59,521 bases of DNA from Nocardia carnea (GTDB taxonomy: Bacteria > Actinomycetota > Actinomycetes > Mycobacteriales > Mycobacteriaceae), in the NCBI RefSeq assembly GCF_029869215.1, contig NZ_JARWPM010000427.1, positions 1 to 59,521 on the forward strand, read 5' to 3'. Position 1 is the stretch's first letter. Each line of letters opens with the position of its first letter. Shown one piece after another: positions 42,400-50,035 of this stretch. The notes beneath the pieces were generated by a model. That model did not search any database. It was not told the origin of the DNA and was given only the letters and a program-made list of their open reading frames with translations. A program made the translations under genes and the position numbers.

Positions 42400-42975
42400 A
42401 TGGCAGTGCGCTACTCGAAAAGGGAACAGACCAAACTCGTCAATCGGGTGAAAAAACTGATCGCCCAAGGCAAAACGGTCAACGCTGCGTGCACTGCGGT
42501 CTCCGAACGCGAGGGCGGCCAGCCCGCGGCCAACACCCTCGCGAATTGGGTCAAAGCGGCGGGACTGCCCGAGGCCGAACCGGCCGTGCAGGAGTCGGCC
42601 CCGGCGGCTCCGAAGAAGCGCGCACGCCGTGCCGCCACCCGGAAACCGGCGCCGACCGCCGTTGCCCCGGCGCCCGAAGCCGAGCCGAAAGCTGCGGAAC
42701 CCGAGCAGATCACGGAACAGGAAACCCCGGCCACGCACCCCGAGGCCGAGGCCGCCGCTACCGCCACCGAGGCGGAATCCCGGCCGGTCACCGACGCCGC
42801 GGCACCGCCGGTCGCCGAACTCGTGCACGTCCGCACTGCCGACCGGACGGCCGAGACCACGGGCGATCTCGACGATCTCCTCGACGAGAATCTCCGTTTG
42901 CGAACTGCCCTGAACGAGGCGAACCGAGAAATTCGCGCCATGCGCGATCTTCTCGTCGTTTACGCCAGCCGCTGA
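42400..42975 (+). CDS. Hypothetical protein with HTH-like N-terminus and coiled-coil tail
   Basis: A 191-residue protein I do not recognise. Residues 1-55 are helical and basic and resemble a transposase-type or homeodomain-like helix-turn-helix (KLIAQGKTVNAACTAVSERE, then TLANWVKAAGL). Residues 56-145 are a low-complexity Ala/Pro/Glu linker that includes a basic KKRARRAATRK patch. Residues 150-191 form a probable coiled coil (LDDLLDENLRLRTALNEANR). The layout suggests a DNA-binding, self-associating protein. AGGAGG lies upstream of the ATG, so it is likely expressed. It is isolated in a gene-poor stretch beside the esterase pseudogene, which suggests acquisition. Confidence 0.65.
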   Translation: MAVRYSKREQTKLVNRVKKLIAQGKTVNAACTAVSEREGGQPAANTLANWVKAAGLPEAEPAVQESAPAAPKKRARRAATRKPAPTAVAPAPEAEPKAAEPEQITEQETPATHPEAEAAATATEAESRPVTDAAAPPVAELVHVRTADRTAETTGDLDDLLDENLRLRTALNEANREIRAMRDLLVVYASR

Positions 42976-43537
42976 ACGAAAGCCGGCCGCGGAGGGCGTG
43001 CGGATCCGGAAAGTACCGGGTGTGCCCGTCCGTCCGGCCGGTGCACACCCGGATACGGACGGCCGGCGGTCCTCCGCCCGCCGAGATCGTCGACCGGCCG
43101 TCCGTATCTCCGGTCGGCGGCATAGGTAAGAGCGGCTGCGCCACCCGGCGCCTCGGCACCGGGGGCCGGCGAACGGAATTCTCTATCGCACGGTCGTCGT
43201 CCCGGTGGCACCTGGATGCCGGCACCGCACTCTATGAATTCGATACGCACCTTTTCGTGACCACGGCCGAATATGCGATATCCGCGGTATTCGACCGAAT
43301 GCGCCGGGCCGTATTCGGTGATCCGTTCCGTTCCCGGAACACACCGACCACCCGGATCAGTGCCCGCATCGCGCCCCGAGGCATCTCGACGCCGGGTATG
43401 CGCAGTCGCTCGCGCTGCCTGCGGAATGCGAGTTCAATTGTGCGCGTCGCCATGTCGGACGAATACGGCCGAGCCGGGCGCGGCGCCGGTGCGTGCCTCG
43501 ACAAACCGCACCGATCCGCCGCGGACGACCGCCACCC
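42976..43537. other. Gene-poor stretch, no recognised gene
   Basis: Nothing certain is encoded here. A small minus-strand frame at 43232-43453 (73 codons, starting MATRTIELAF) has noticeably weaker third-position GC than neighbouring genes and no recognised family, so I do not call it. The segment around 43230-43330 is AT-richer than the rest. It may be degraded DNA, or contain regulatory sequence downstream of the TetR gene. Confidence 0.45.
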
Positions 43538-44170
43538 TCAACGAGCCGGATGGCCACCGGTGACCAGTGGGACGATATGGCGGTGCGCGAAATCGGAAAG
43601 CCGGTCCGCCGAGTCGAGGTCGACCGAGCCGACCGGCTGTAACAGGAACGAATGCACGATCCGGGCGGCGATCTCGATCCGGGTGGTGAGATCGGGAATA
43701 TCGGGCAGCAGGAACCGGTGCAGGGCATCACCCACGACCGTGGTGGCCGTGCCGACCGCCATGGCGAAGAACGCGCCGCCTTCGGTGGTGAGTTGCGGCA
43801 GCAACCGATCGGGCTCCACCGCGAGCACTCGATTCGCCAGGCGGTGATCACGCCAGCGGGTGACAACGGTGACGAAGAGATCGGCGACGACACCCTCGAC
43901 CGTCGCGTGCCGGGCGGGAATCCCGTGCAGTTCGTCGAGCAGAACGCGGATCTCTCGCGCGGTGACCGCCCGCACCAGGTCATCACGCGACCCGATGCGC
44001 CGGTAGACGGTACCGCGGTCTACGCCCGCCTCCCGGGCGACATCACCGATCGTCGTCTTCTTCACGCCGAGCCGTTCGAACTGCCGGCGGGCCGCGTCGA
44101 GTATCCGTTCGCCGAGATCGTCCGGAGTGGGGTCTTTCGAGGTAGGGGCGGTAGCGGGCACGGCGGCCAC
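43538..44170 (-). CDS. TetR family regulator of the mymA-like operon
   Basis: A TetR-type regulator of about 210 residues. The helix-turn-helix is KTTIGDVAREAGVDRGTVYR, and the C-terminal helical domain includes an FLLPDIPDLTTRIEIAARIV segment. It is divergent from the seven-gene operon beginning at 44260 and most likely controls it through the TTGC/GCAA sites at 44214-44244. The start is uncertain: GTG codons at 44170, 44185 and 44161 are possible, none with a strong ribosome binding site. I use 44170. Ligand unknown, probably a fatty acid or ketone derivative. Confidence 0.85.
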   Translation of the reverse strand: MAAVPATAPTSKDPTPDDLGERILDAARRQFERLGVKKTTIGDVAREAGVDRGTVYRRIGSRDDLVRAVTAREIRVLLDELHGIPARHATVEGVVADLFVTVVTRWRDHRLANRVLAVEPDRLLPQLTTEGGAFFAMAVGTATTVVGDALHRFLLPDIPDLTTRIEIAARIVHSFLLQPVGSVDLDSADRLSDFAHRHIVPLVTGGHPAR

Positions 44171-44213
44171 GCTAGCAGCGAACACCCGATCGGCAACAAT
44201 CCGAAGAAATTTG

Positions 44214-44244
44214 TTGCGACCACATTGCAAGGGAATATGTTGCA
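44214..44244. promoter_or_regulatory. Operator half-sites before the mymA-like operon
   Basis: TGCAA-N9-TTGCA (44226-44244) and a further TTGC at 44214 give three alternating half-sites. They lie just upstream of the -10 element of the operon and cover the expected -35 region, which fits repression by the divergent TetR protein. Confidence 0.6.
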
Positions 44245-44247
44245 TTG

Positions 44248-44253
44248 TACGGT
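44248..44253 (+). promoter_or_regulatory. Probable -10 box of the mymA-like operon
   Basis: TACGGT fits TANNNT and ends 6 bases before the ATG at 44260, predicting a leaderless transcript. No convincing Shine-Dalgarno motif lies between. Confidence 0.45.
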
Positions 44254-44259
44254 CGGGGT

Positions 44260-45141
44260 ATGGCTGATGACAGCGCACCGACGCGCCCCTATCGCGAGGA
44301 AGCGCACGCGATCCACGCGCGGGACGTGCACTTCGACTTCTCCGATGTCCCGATGCACTACATTCCCGGCGAGGTACTGGCGACCCACGTCACCAATGTG
44401 ATGCACCTGGTGCTGCCCGAAGGGGAGCGCGCCATGGCTGCCTGCCTGGCCGAGGCCCTGCCGTATATCGAGGACGAACGGCTCCGCGAGGAGGTCACCG
44501 GGTTCATCGGGCAGGAATCGATGCATGCCGGCAGCCACGAGGGCGCACGTAACCATCTGCAGTCGATCGGCCTCGACGTCGAGTCCTATGTCGCCAAGAT
44601 CGGCTGGCTGGTCGACCGGGTACTGGGCGATCACGGTCTCACCGGCCGCGCCGAACAGGAATGGCTCAAGGAACGCCTGGGCCTGTTCGCCGGGATGGAG
44701 CATTTCACCGCGGTGATCGGCGAATGGCTGCTCGAATCGAAGGTGCTCGAGGAACTCGGGATGCATCCGACGATGCTGGATCTGGTGCGCTGGCACGGCG
44801 CCGAGGAGGTCGAACACCGCAGCGTGGTGTTCGACGCCTATATGCACGTCGACGGCGGTTATGCGCGCCGGCTGCGCACCGGTCTGCTGGCCAGCGGGCT
44901 GCTGCTGCCGTTGTTCGTGGTCTCCACGGCCTACCTCTACCGCAAGGATCCGAGCCCCGCGAAGGGACGCTTCTGGGGGCAGCAGTTCCTCAGCGCCACG
45001 GTGCGTGGCGTGATCCCCAGTTTCACCACATTCTTCACCGAGATGCCGCGCTATCTGCGACCTGGTTTCCACCCCTCGCAATTGGGTTCGATGGATAACG
45101 CGTTGCGCTATCTGGCGCACTCCCCCGCGGCCCGCGGATGA
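44260..45141 (+). CDS. Metal-dependent hydrolase (PF10118), ferritin-like
   Basis: A 293-residue protein of the PF10118 metal-dependent hydrolase family. Several Glu/His clusters typical of a helical di-metal site are present: FIGQESMHAGSHEGARNHL at about 88-106, GMEHFTAVIGEWL, and WHGAEEVEHRSVVFD. A hydrophobic segment near residues 210-230 (LLASGLLLPLFVVSTAYLY) may touch the membrane. The chemistry is unknown; homologues accompany lipid-modifying oxygenases. It is the first gene of the operon, directly downstream of the TetR-controlled promoter, and its stop overlaps the next start by 4 bases. Confidence 0.87.
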   Translation: MADDSAPTRPYREEAHAIHARDVHFDFSDVPMHYIPGEVLATHVTNVMHLVLPEGERAMAACLAEALPYIEDERLREEVTGFIGQESMHAGSHEGARNHLQSIGLDVESYVAKIGWLVDRVLGDHGLTGRAEQEWLKERLGLFAGMEHFTAVIGEWLLESKVLEELGMHPTMLDLVRWHGAEEVEHRSVVFDAYMHVDGGYARRLRTGLLASGLLLPLFVVSTAYLYRKDPSPAKGRFWGQQFLSATVRGVIPSFTTFFTEMPRYLRPGFHPSQLGSMDNALRYLAHSPAARG

Positions 45142-46169
45142 ACGCCATCCGGCCGGCGCCCTCGCGCAGCCTGCACGTACTGGGCATGGCGATGGATGTC
45201 TACAAGAAGGTGTTCACCACGCCCGGGCTGTCCCCGCCGAACCCGGTGCGGCGCAGCGGGTTCGATCTCGACGTCACGGTGGAATCGGTACGCGCCGAGG
45301 CGCGGGACGTGGTCTCGCTGACCCTGCGGCGTCCGGACGGGCAGCCCTTACCCGCCTGGCGGCCGGGTTCGCACCTGGACGTTTTCCTGCCCTCGGGGCG
45401 CCAACGCCAGTACTCGCTGTGCGGCGATCCGCGGGATCTGTCCCGCTACCGGATCGCCGTGCGCCGGCTGCCCGGCGGTGGCGGCGGATCGATGGAGGTC
45501 CATGGACTGACAGCCGGTGACCCGCTGCGGATCCGCGGCCCGCGCAACGCGTTCACCTTCGTATCGACCGCCCCGGACTACCTGTTCGTCGCCGCCGGTA
45601 TCGGCATCACCCCGATCCTGCCCATGGTGCACGCGGCGGGCGACCGCGGGCGGCTGGTGTACCTGGGCCGTTCCCGCGACACCATGCCGTTCCTCGGCGA
45701 ACTGCCCACCGGCGCCGATATCCGGCCCGACGACGAATTCGGCACCCCCGATATCCCGGCGCTCCTGGCGGCCGCCCCGCCGGGCGCCGCGGTGTACGTC
45801 TGTGGCCCCCCACCGGTGCTGGAAGCCGCCCAGCACAGCTTCTTCGCACTCAACCCGGTCGGTTCGCTGCACACCGAACGGTTCTCGGCGCCACCGATCG
45901 TCGACGGCCGCGAGTTCGACATCACCCTGGCGGCCTCCGGCCGGCAGGTGCGGGTGGGTGCCGCGGAATCCGCCCTCGACGCCCTCCGCCGGATACACCC
46001 CGACGCCGTCTACTCCTGCCGACAAGGGTTCTGCGGCACCTGTAAGACCAAGGTCCTGGCAGGCGAAGTCGACCATCGCGACCGCACCCTCACCGACGCC
46101 GAACGCCCCGGCCACATGCTCCCGTGTGTCTCCCGGTCCGCGGGCGGGCCGTTGGTTCTCGATCTCTGA
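45138..46169 (+). CDS. PDR/VanB-type flavin and 2Fe-2S reductase
   Basis: A 343-residue electron-transfer protein. It has an FMN/FAD-binding barrel (RQYSLCGDP), an NAD domain (FVAAGIGITPILPM, YVCGPPPVL) and a C-terminal plant-type ferredoxin domain with cysteines in YSCRQGFCGTCKTK and MLPCVS. Such reductases feed electrons from NAD(P)H to oxygenases, here plausibly to the di-metal protein encoded just upstream, whose stop codon it overlaps by 4 bases (ATGA). The N-terminal 40 residues are an extra extension seen in actinobacterial members. Confidence 0.92.
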   Translation: MNAIRPAPSRSLHVLGMAMDVYKKVFTTPGLSPPNPVRRSGFDLDVTVESVRAEARDVVSLTLRRPDGQPLPAWRPGSHLDVFLPSGRQRQYSLCGDPRDLSRYRIAVRRLPGGGGGSMEVHGLTAGDPLRIRGPRNAFTFVSTAPDYLFVAAGIGITPILPMVHAAGDRGRLVYLGRSRDTMPFLGELPTGADIRPDDEFGTPDIPALLAAAPPGAAVYVCGPPPVLEAAQHSFFALNPVGSLHTERFSAPPIVDGREFDITLAASGRQVRVGAAESALDALRRIHPDAVYSCRQGFCGTCKTKVLAGEVDHRDRTLTDAERPGHMLPCVSRSAGGPLVLDL

Positions 46170-46189
46170 CAGCGAAAGGCCCCAAGACA

Positions 46190-46699
46190 ATGCCAACCGG
46201 CTTCCCGCTCGAACCGGCGGACGATACCTTCCTGAACACCACCGGCCGGCGCTACACCCATATCGTCGATATCCCGGCCTCCCGGCAGCAGGTCTGGGCA
46301 ACCCTGACCGCCGACGACGCCCTGGTGTCGTGGTCGCCGGTGATCACCGCCGCCCGCTGGACCTCGCCGCGCCCGTTCGGTGTGGGCACCACCCGGCAGG
46401 TGACCCTCGGCGGCGCACTCCGGCTCGACGAGCGTTTCTACCGGTGGGACGAGAACTCCCGGATGACCTTCACCGTCGATGCCGCGTCCGTCCCCGGCCT
46501 GCGCCGGTTCGCCGAAGATCTCACCCTGCTGCCCCTCGGCACGGCGACCCGGCTGGTCTGGACCTTCGCGCTCGAAGGGACTCCGCTGTTGCGCCCCGCG
46601 CTGGCGGCGGCGAGCCCGGTGAACCGCCTGGTCACCAAGTCCATAGCCGAAGGCATCACCCGGCGGATCCGTGCCGAATCGGTGGGGGCGCGGCGATGA
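46190..46699 (+). CDS. SRPBCC family protein
   Basis: A 169-residue START/SRPBCC-fold protein beginning MPTGFPLEPADDTF, with the characteristic IPASRQQVWATLTADDALVSW strand-helix region and a long C-terminal helix. Members bind hydrophobic ligands in a deep pocket; some are cyclases or lipid carriers. No catalytic residues can be named. The position between an oxygenase reductase and a Baeyer-Villiger-type enzyme suggests it holds or presents a lipid intermediate. The ATG at 46190 follows AAAGGCC, a weak ribosome site. Confidence 0.82.
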   Translation: MPTGFPLEPADDTFLNTTGRRYTHIVDIPASRQQVWATLTADDALVSWSPVITAARWTSPRPFGVGTTRQVTLGGALRLDERFYRWDENSRMTFTVDAASVPGLRRFAEDLTLLPLGTATRLVWTFALEGTPLLRPALAAASPVNRLVTKSIAEGITRRIRAESVGARR

Positions 46700-46763
46700 C
46701 GCGCACTCCCTGCCGTCGCGGCGCTCTGCGCATGCCACGCCGACCGGTTTCGAAGGAGGCTCG

Positions 46764-48218
46764 ATGAGCGAGCACCACAGCATCGTTGTTCTCGGGGCCG
46801 GGTTCGGCGGGATCGGGCTGGCGATCGCATTGAGGCAGGCCGGTTTCGACGATATCGTCGTACTGGAACGGGCCGCCGATCTGGGCGGCACCTGGCAGGC
46901 CAATACCTATCCGGGTTGCGCCTGCGATGTGCCGTCCCAGCTGTACAGCTATTCCTTCGCCCCGAATCCGGACTGGTCCCGGACCTACGGCCGGCAGCCG
47001 GAAATCCTCGAATACCTCCGCCGCGTCGCCACCGAACACGATGTGGTGCGCCATATCCGGCTGAACACCGAACTCACCGGCGCACGCTGGGACGATACAG
47101 ACTCGCTGTGGCGGATCGACACCTCCCGCGGCCCGCTCACCGCGGACTACTTCCTCTCCGCGGCCGGTATCTTCGCCGAAGCGAAGTATCCGGACCTGCC
47201 CGGCCTGGACAGTTTCACGGGCACCGCGTTCCATTCGCTGCACTGGGACCACGACCACGAGCTGACCGGCGAGCGGGTCGCGGTGATCGGCACCGGCGCC
47301 TCCGCGGTGCAGTTCATTCCCGAGATCCAGCCGCGGGTGGCGGCGCTGACGGTATTCCAGCGTTCCGCGCCGTGGATCGTACCTCGGATGGACCGGCCCA
47401 CCCTCGGTCTGGAACGCAGCCTGCTGCGTCGGGTCCCCCTGGCGCAGAAGGCCGTCCGTGGCACTTGGTACGGCTTGATCGAAAGCTTCGGTCTGGTCGG
47501 CTTCGTCGACAACCGGTTCCGGCACCCCTTCGAAGTCCTCGGCCGTATCCAGTTGCTGCGTCAGATCCGGGATCCGCGGTTGCGCCGCAAGGCCACCCCC
47601 GATTACGTCATCGGCTGTAAGCGGGCCATCTTCTCCGACGCCTACCTACCGGCCCTGGACCAGGACAACGTGGAGGTCGTCACCGACGGGATCGCGGAAG
47701 TGCGGCCGCGGTCGATCGTCACCCGCGCCGGGGCGGAGATCGAGGTCGATACGATCATCTACGGCACCGGATTCACCCCCATCCCCACCGCGTTCGAGCG
47801 GATCACCGGCCGCGACGGCCGCTCGATCGCCGAGCTCTACTACGAGGAACCACAGACCTATCTGGGGACGGCGATGGCGGGTTTCCCCAATTTCTTCTGC
47901 ACCCTCGGCCCGTTCGGTGCGGCCGGTAACCAGTCCGCCATCTTCATGCTGGAATCGCAGATCGCCTATATCGTCGACGCGCTGACCACCCTGCGCGACC
48001 GCGGCGCCCGCCGGGTCGAGGTGCGCCGCGAGACCCAGGACGCCTTCGTCGGGGAAATGGCGCGGCGCAGCGCCGATACGGTGTGGCTGACCGGGGGCTG
48101 CCAGACCTACTACACCACGCCCGACGGCCGCAATGCGGGGCTGTACCCGAGCTGGAGTTTCGAATACCGCCGCCGCACCAAGCGTTTCGATGCCGAATCC
48201 TACGAGGTGACCGTATGA
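46764..48218 (+). CDS. Baeyer-Villiger-type flavin monooxygenase (MymA-like)
   Basis: A 484-residue class B flavin monooxygenase related to mycobacterial MymA/Rv3083 and EthA-like proteins. GAGFGG lies near the N-terminus, and the fingerprint FxGxxxHxxxW is intact as FTGTAFHSLHW at about 151-161. The NADPH motif is GTGASAVQ. It probably oxygenates a ketone or fatty acyl derivative. GAAGGAGG precedes the ATG. Its stop codon overlaps the SDR start by 4 bases (ATGA), tying it to the downstream genes, as in the mymA operon. Confidence 0.92.
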   Translation: MSEHHSIVVLGAGFGGIGLAIALRQAGFDDIVVLERAADLGGTWQANTYPGCACDVPSQLYSYSFAPNPDWSRTYGRQPEILEYLRRVATEHDVVRHIRLNTELTGARWDDTDSLWRIDTSRGPLTADYFLSAAGIFAEAKYPDLPGLDSFTGTAFHSLHWDHDHELTGERVAVIGTGASAVQFIPEIQPRVAALTVFQRSAPWIVPRMDRPTLGLERSLLRRVPLAQKAVRGTWYGLIESFGLVGFVDNRFRHPFEVLGRIQLLRQIRDPRLRRKATPDYVIGCKRAIFSDAYLPALDQDNVEVVTDGIAEVRPRSIVTRAGAEIEVDTIIYGTGFTPIPTAFERITGRDGRSIAELYYEEPQTYLGTAMAGFPNFFCTLGPFGAAGNQSAIFMLESQIAYIVDALTTLRDRGARRVEVRRETQDAFVGEMARRSADTVWLTGGCQTYYTTPDGRNAGLYPSWSFEYRRRTKRFDAESYEVTV

Positions 48219-49090
48219 AACCACCGTTACCCGCGGCCCTGGACCGGCTCACCGGGCCGGCGCTCGACGTGCGCGGCAAGATCGTGCTCGTCACGGGCGC
48301 CGGGCAGGGTATCGGCCGCGAACTCGTCACCCTCCTGCACCGCCGGGGCGCCGAACTCGTGGCGGTCGATATCGACGAGGCCGCCGCCCGCCGTGTCGCG
48401 GACGGCCTGGGGGCGCGCGCGCACGCGCTCGGCGCCGATGTCACCGACCGGGGCCGGATGGAACAGGTGATCGGTGAGGTGGCCGAGCGGTTCGGGCGCC
48501 TCGATATCGTCGTCGCCAATGCCGGGGTCACGCCGGTGCCGGCGACCTTGCGCACCATGGAACCGGGCGATTTCGACCGGGTGCTCGATATCAATCTCAC
48601 CGGCGTGTTCAACACGGTGCATCCGGCGCTCGACGAGATCGTACGCAGCCGGGGTCATGTCGTGGTGGTGTCGTCCTGCGCCGCGTTCGCCCCCGGTATG
48701 GGCGGATCGCCGTACATGATCAGCAAGGCCGCGGTCGAACAGCTGGGGCGCGCGCTGCGGGTGGAACTCGCCGCCTCCGGTGCCACCGCGGGGATCGCGT
48801 ACTTCGGGCTGGTGGAGACCCCGATGACCCACGCCATGCTCGACGCCGACGACCTCGGCCGGCGCATCAACGATCTGCTGCCCTGGCCACTGAATGTGCG
48901 GATCACCGCCGCACAGGCCGCGCGGACCATCGCCGACGGGATCGCCCGCCGCGCCCCGCGCACCATCGCCCCCAGTGGATGGCAGCCGTACGCCTTGCTG
49001 CGCGGGGTGATCAACACCGTGCTCGACAGCCGGCTGGCCGCCGATTCGACCGTGCACGAGATCGTCCGGGCGATCGAGAAACGCCGATGA
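48215..49090 (+). CDS. Short-chain dehydrogenase/reductase (SadH-like)
   Basis: A 291-residue SDR resembling mycobacterial SadH/Rv3085. The cofactor motif TGAGQGIG is at about 27-34, NAGVTP follows, and the catalytic YMISK pair is present. A C-terminal extension with a hydrophobic end could associate with membranes. It likely oxidises or reduces a long-chain or steroid-like alcohol produced by the monooxygenase. It overlaps the genes on both sides by 4 bases. Confidence 0.9.
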   Translation: MKPPLPAALDRLTGPALDVRGKIVLVTGAGQGIGRELVTLLHRRGAELVAVDIDEAAARRVADGLGARAHALGADVTDRGRMEQVIGEVAERFGRLDIVVANAGVTPVPATLRTMEPGDFDRVLDINLTGVFNTVHPALDEIVRSRGHVVVVSSCAAFAPGMGGSPYMISKAAVEQLGRALRVELAASGATAGIAYFGLVETPMTHAMLDADDLGRRINDLLPWPLNVRITAAQAARTIADGIARRAPRTIAPSGWQPYALLRGVINTVLDSRLAADSTVHEIVRAIEKRR

Positions 49091-50022
49091 CCGCGCCGCC
49101 GGCGCGGGGGTCGTGGCAGGCCCGCACCGTCCGGCAGATCTCGGCGCTCACCGCGCGCCGGCTCGCCGCGGCCGCACCGGTGAACGCCCGTACCCTCCCG
49201 CTCGCCCGCGCGCTGATCGACGGGGCGCTGCGGACGGTCGCGCCGCCGCTGCCCGGCACCGCGGTCGAGCAGGTCTGCGGCAGGCCGGTCACCGGGGAGT
49301 GGGTGCGCGGGCCGCGAGCGAGCCGGACCGATGCCGTCGTGCTGTATGTGCACGGCGGCGGGTTCGTCGCCGGATCCGCGGCCGCCTATCGCGGGGTCGC
49401 CGCCCGGCTGTCCACCGCCACCCGGCTGCCGGTGCTCACCCTGGACTATCGGCTCGCGCCCGAACACCCGTATCCCGCCGCGCCGCGGGATCTCGCCGCC
49501 GCGTTTCAGTGGCTCACCGCGCGCGGTCACGCCCCCGGCCGGATCATCGTCGCGGGCGATTCCGCGGGCGGATTCCTCGCCGCCGATTTCGTCATCACCC
49601 GGGCCCGCGCCGGTACGCCCGCGCCCGGCGCGGTGGTGTTGTTCTCCCCGATGGCCGATCTGAGCCTCGGGGTGGCCACCGGCTACGAGGGCGCGCGGGC
49701 CTGCGGGTTGCTGTCGGCGGGGTTGTCGCGCCGCGCGGTCACCCATTTCACCCCCGACCCCTACGAATTGCTACCCGTTCGCGGTAAACCGCTACCGCCG
49801 GCACTCATCCACGCCGGTGACACCGAATTCTTCGGTGGCGACGCCGTCGCGCTCGCCCGGCGCTGGACCGCCACCGGCGCGGTCTGCGAACTACAGGTGT
49901 GGCCCGACCAGATGCATGCCTTCCCAGTGCTGCCCGCGCTGATCCCGGAATCGCGGCTCGCCTACCGCTCCGCGGCCCGGTTCGTCGCCGCGGTTCTCGA
50001 CACCACCGCAGCCGCGGTCTGA
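49087..50022 (+). CDS. HSL-family esterase/lipase (LipR-like)
   Basis: A 311-residue hormone-sensitive-lipase-type hydrolase like mycobacterial LipR/Rv3084. The oxyanion motif HGGG is at 89-92 (YVHGGGFVAGS) and the nucleophile in GDSAGG is Ser159; LAPEHPYPAA is the family signature, and a C-terminal MHAFPVLP supplies His. No signal peptide is seen. It may hydrolyse the ester made by the Baeyer-Villiger enzyme encoded two genes upstream. It overlaps the SDR stop by 4 bases. Confidence 0.92.
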   Translation: MTAPPARGSWQARTVRQISALTARRLAAAAPVNARTLPLARALIDGALRTVAPPLPGTAVEQVCGRPVTGEWVRGPRASRTDAVVLYVHGGGFVAGSAAAYRGVAARLSTATRLPVLTLDYRLAPEHPYPAAPRDLAAAFQWLTARGHAPGRIIVAGDSAGGFLAADFVITRARAGTPAPGAVVLFSPMADLSLGVATGYEGARACGLLSAGLSRRAVTHFTPDPYELLPVRGKPLPPALIHAGDTEFFGGDAVALARRWTATGAVCELQVWPDQMHAFPVLPALIPESRLAYRSAARFVAAVLDTTAAAV

Positions 50023-50035
50023 CCGAAAGCCCCCC

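Noticed and set aside
43232..43453. Small minus-strand gene of 73 codons
   Set aside because: Third-position GC is much lower than in neighbouring genes, there is no recognised family and no good ribosome binding site.
42213..43847. Long plus-strand open frame spanning the orphan gene and TetR
   Set aside because: It runs in a different frame across a gene with a clear ribosome site and antisense to TetR; no recognisable domain.
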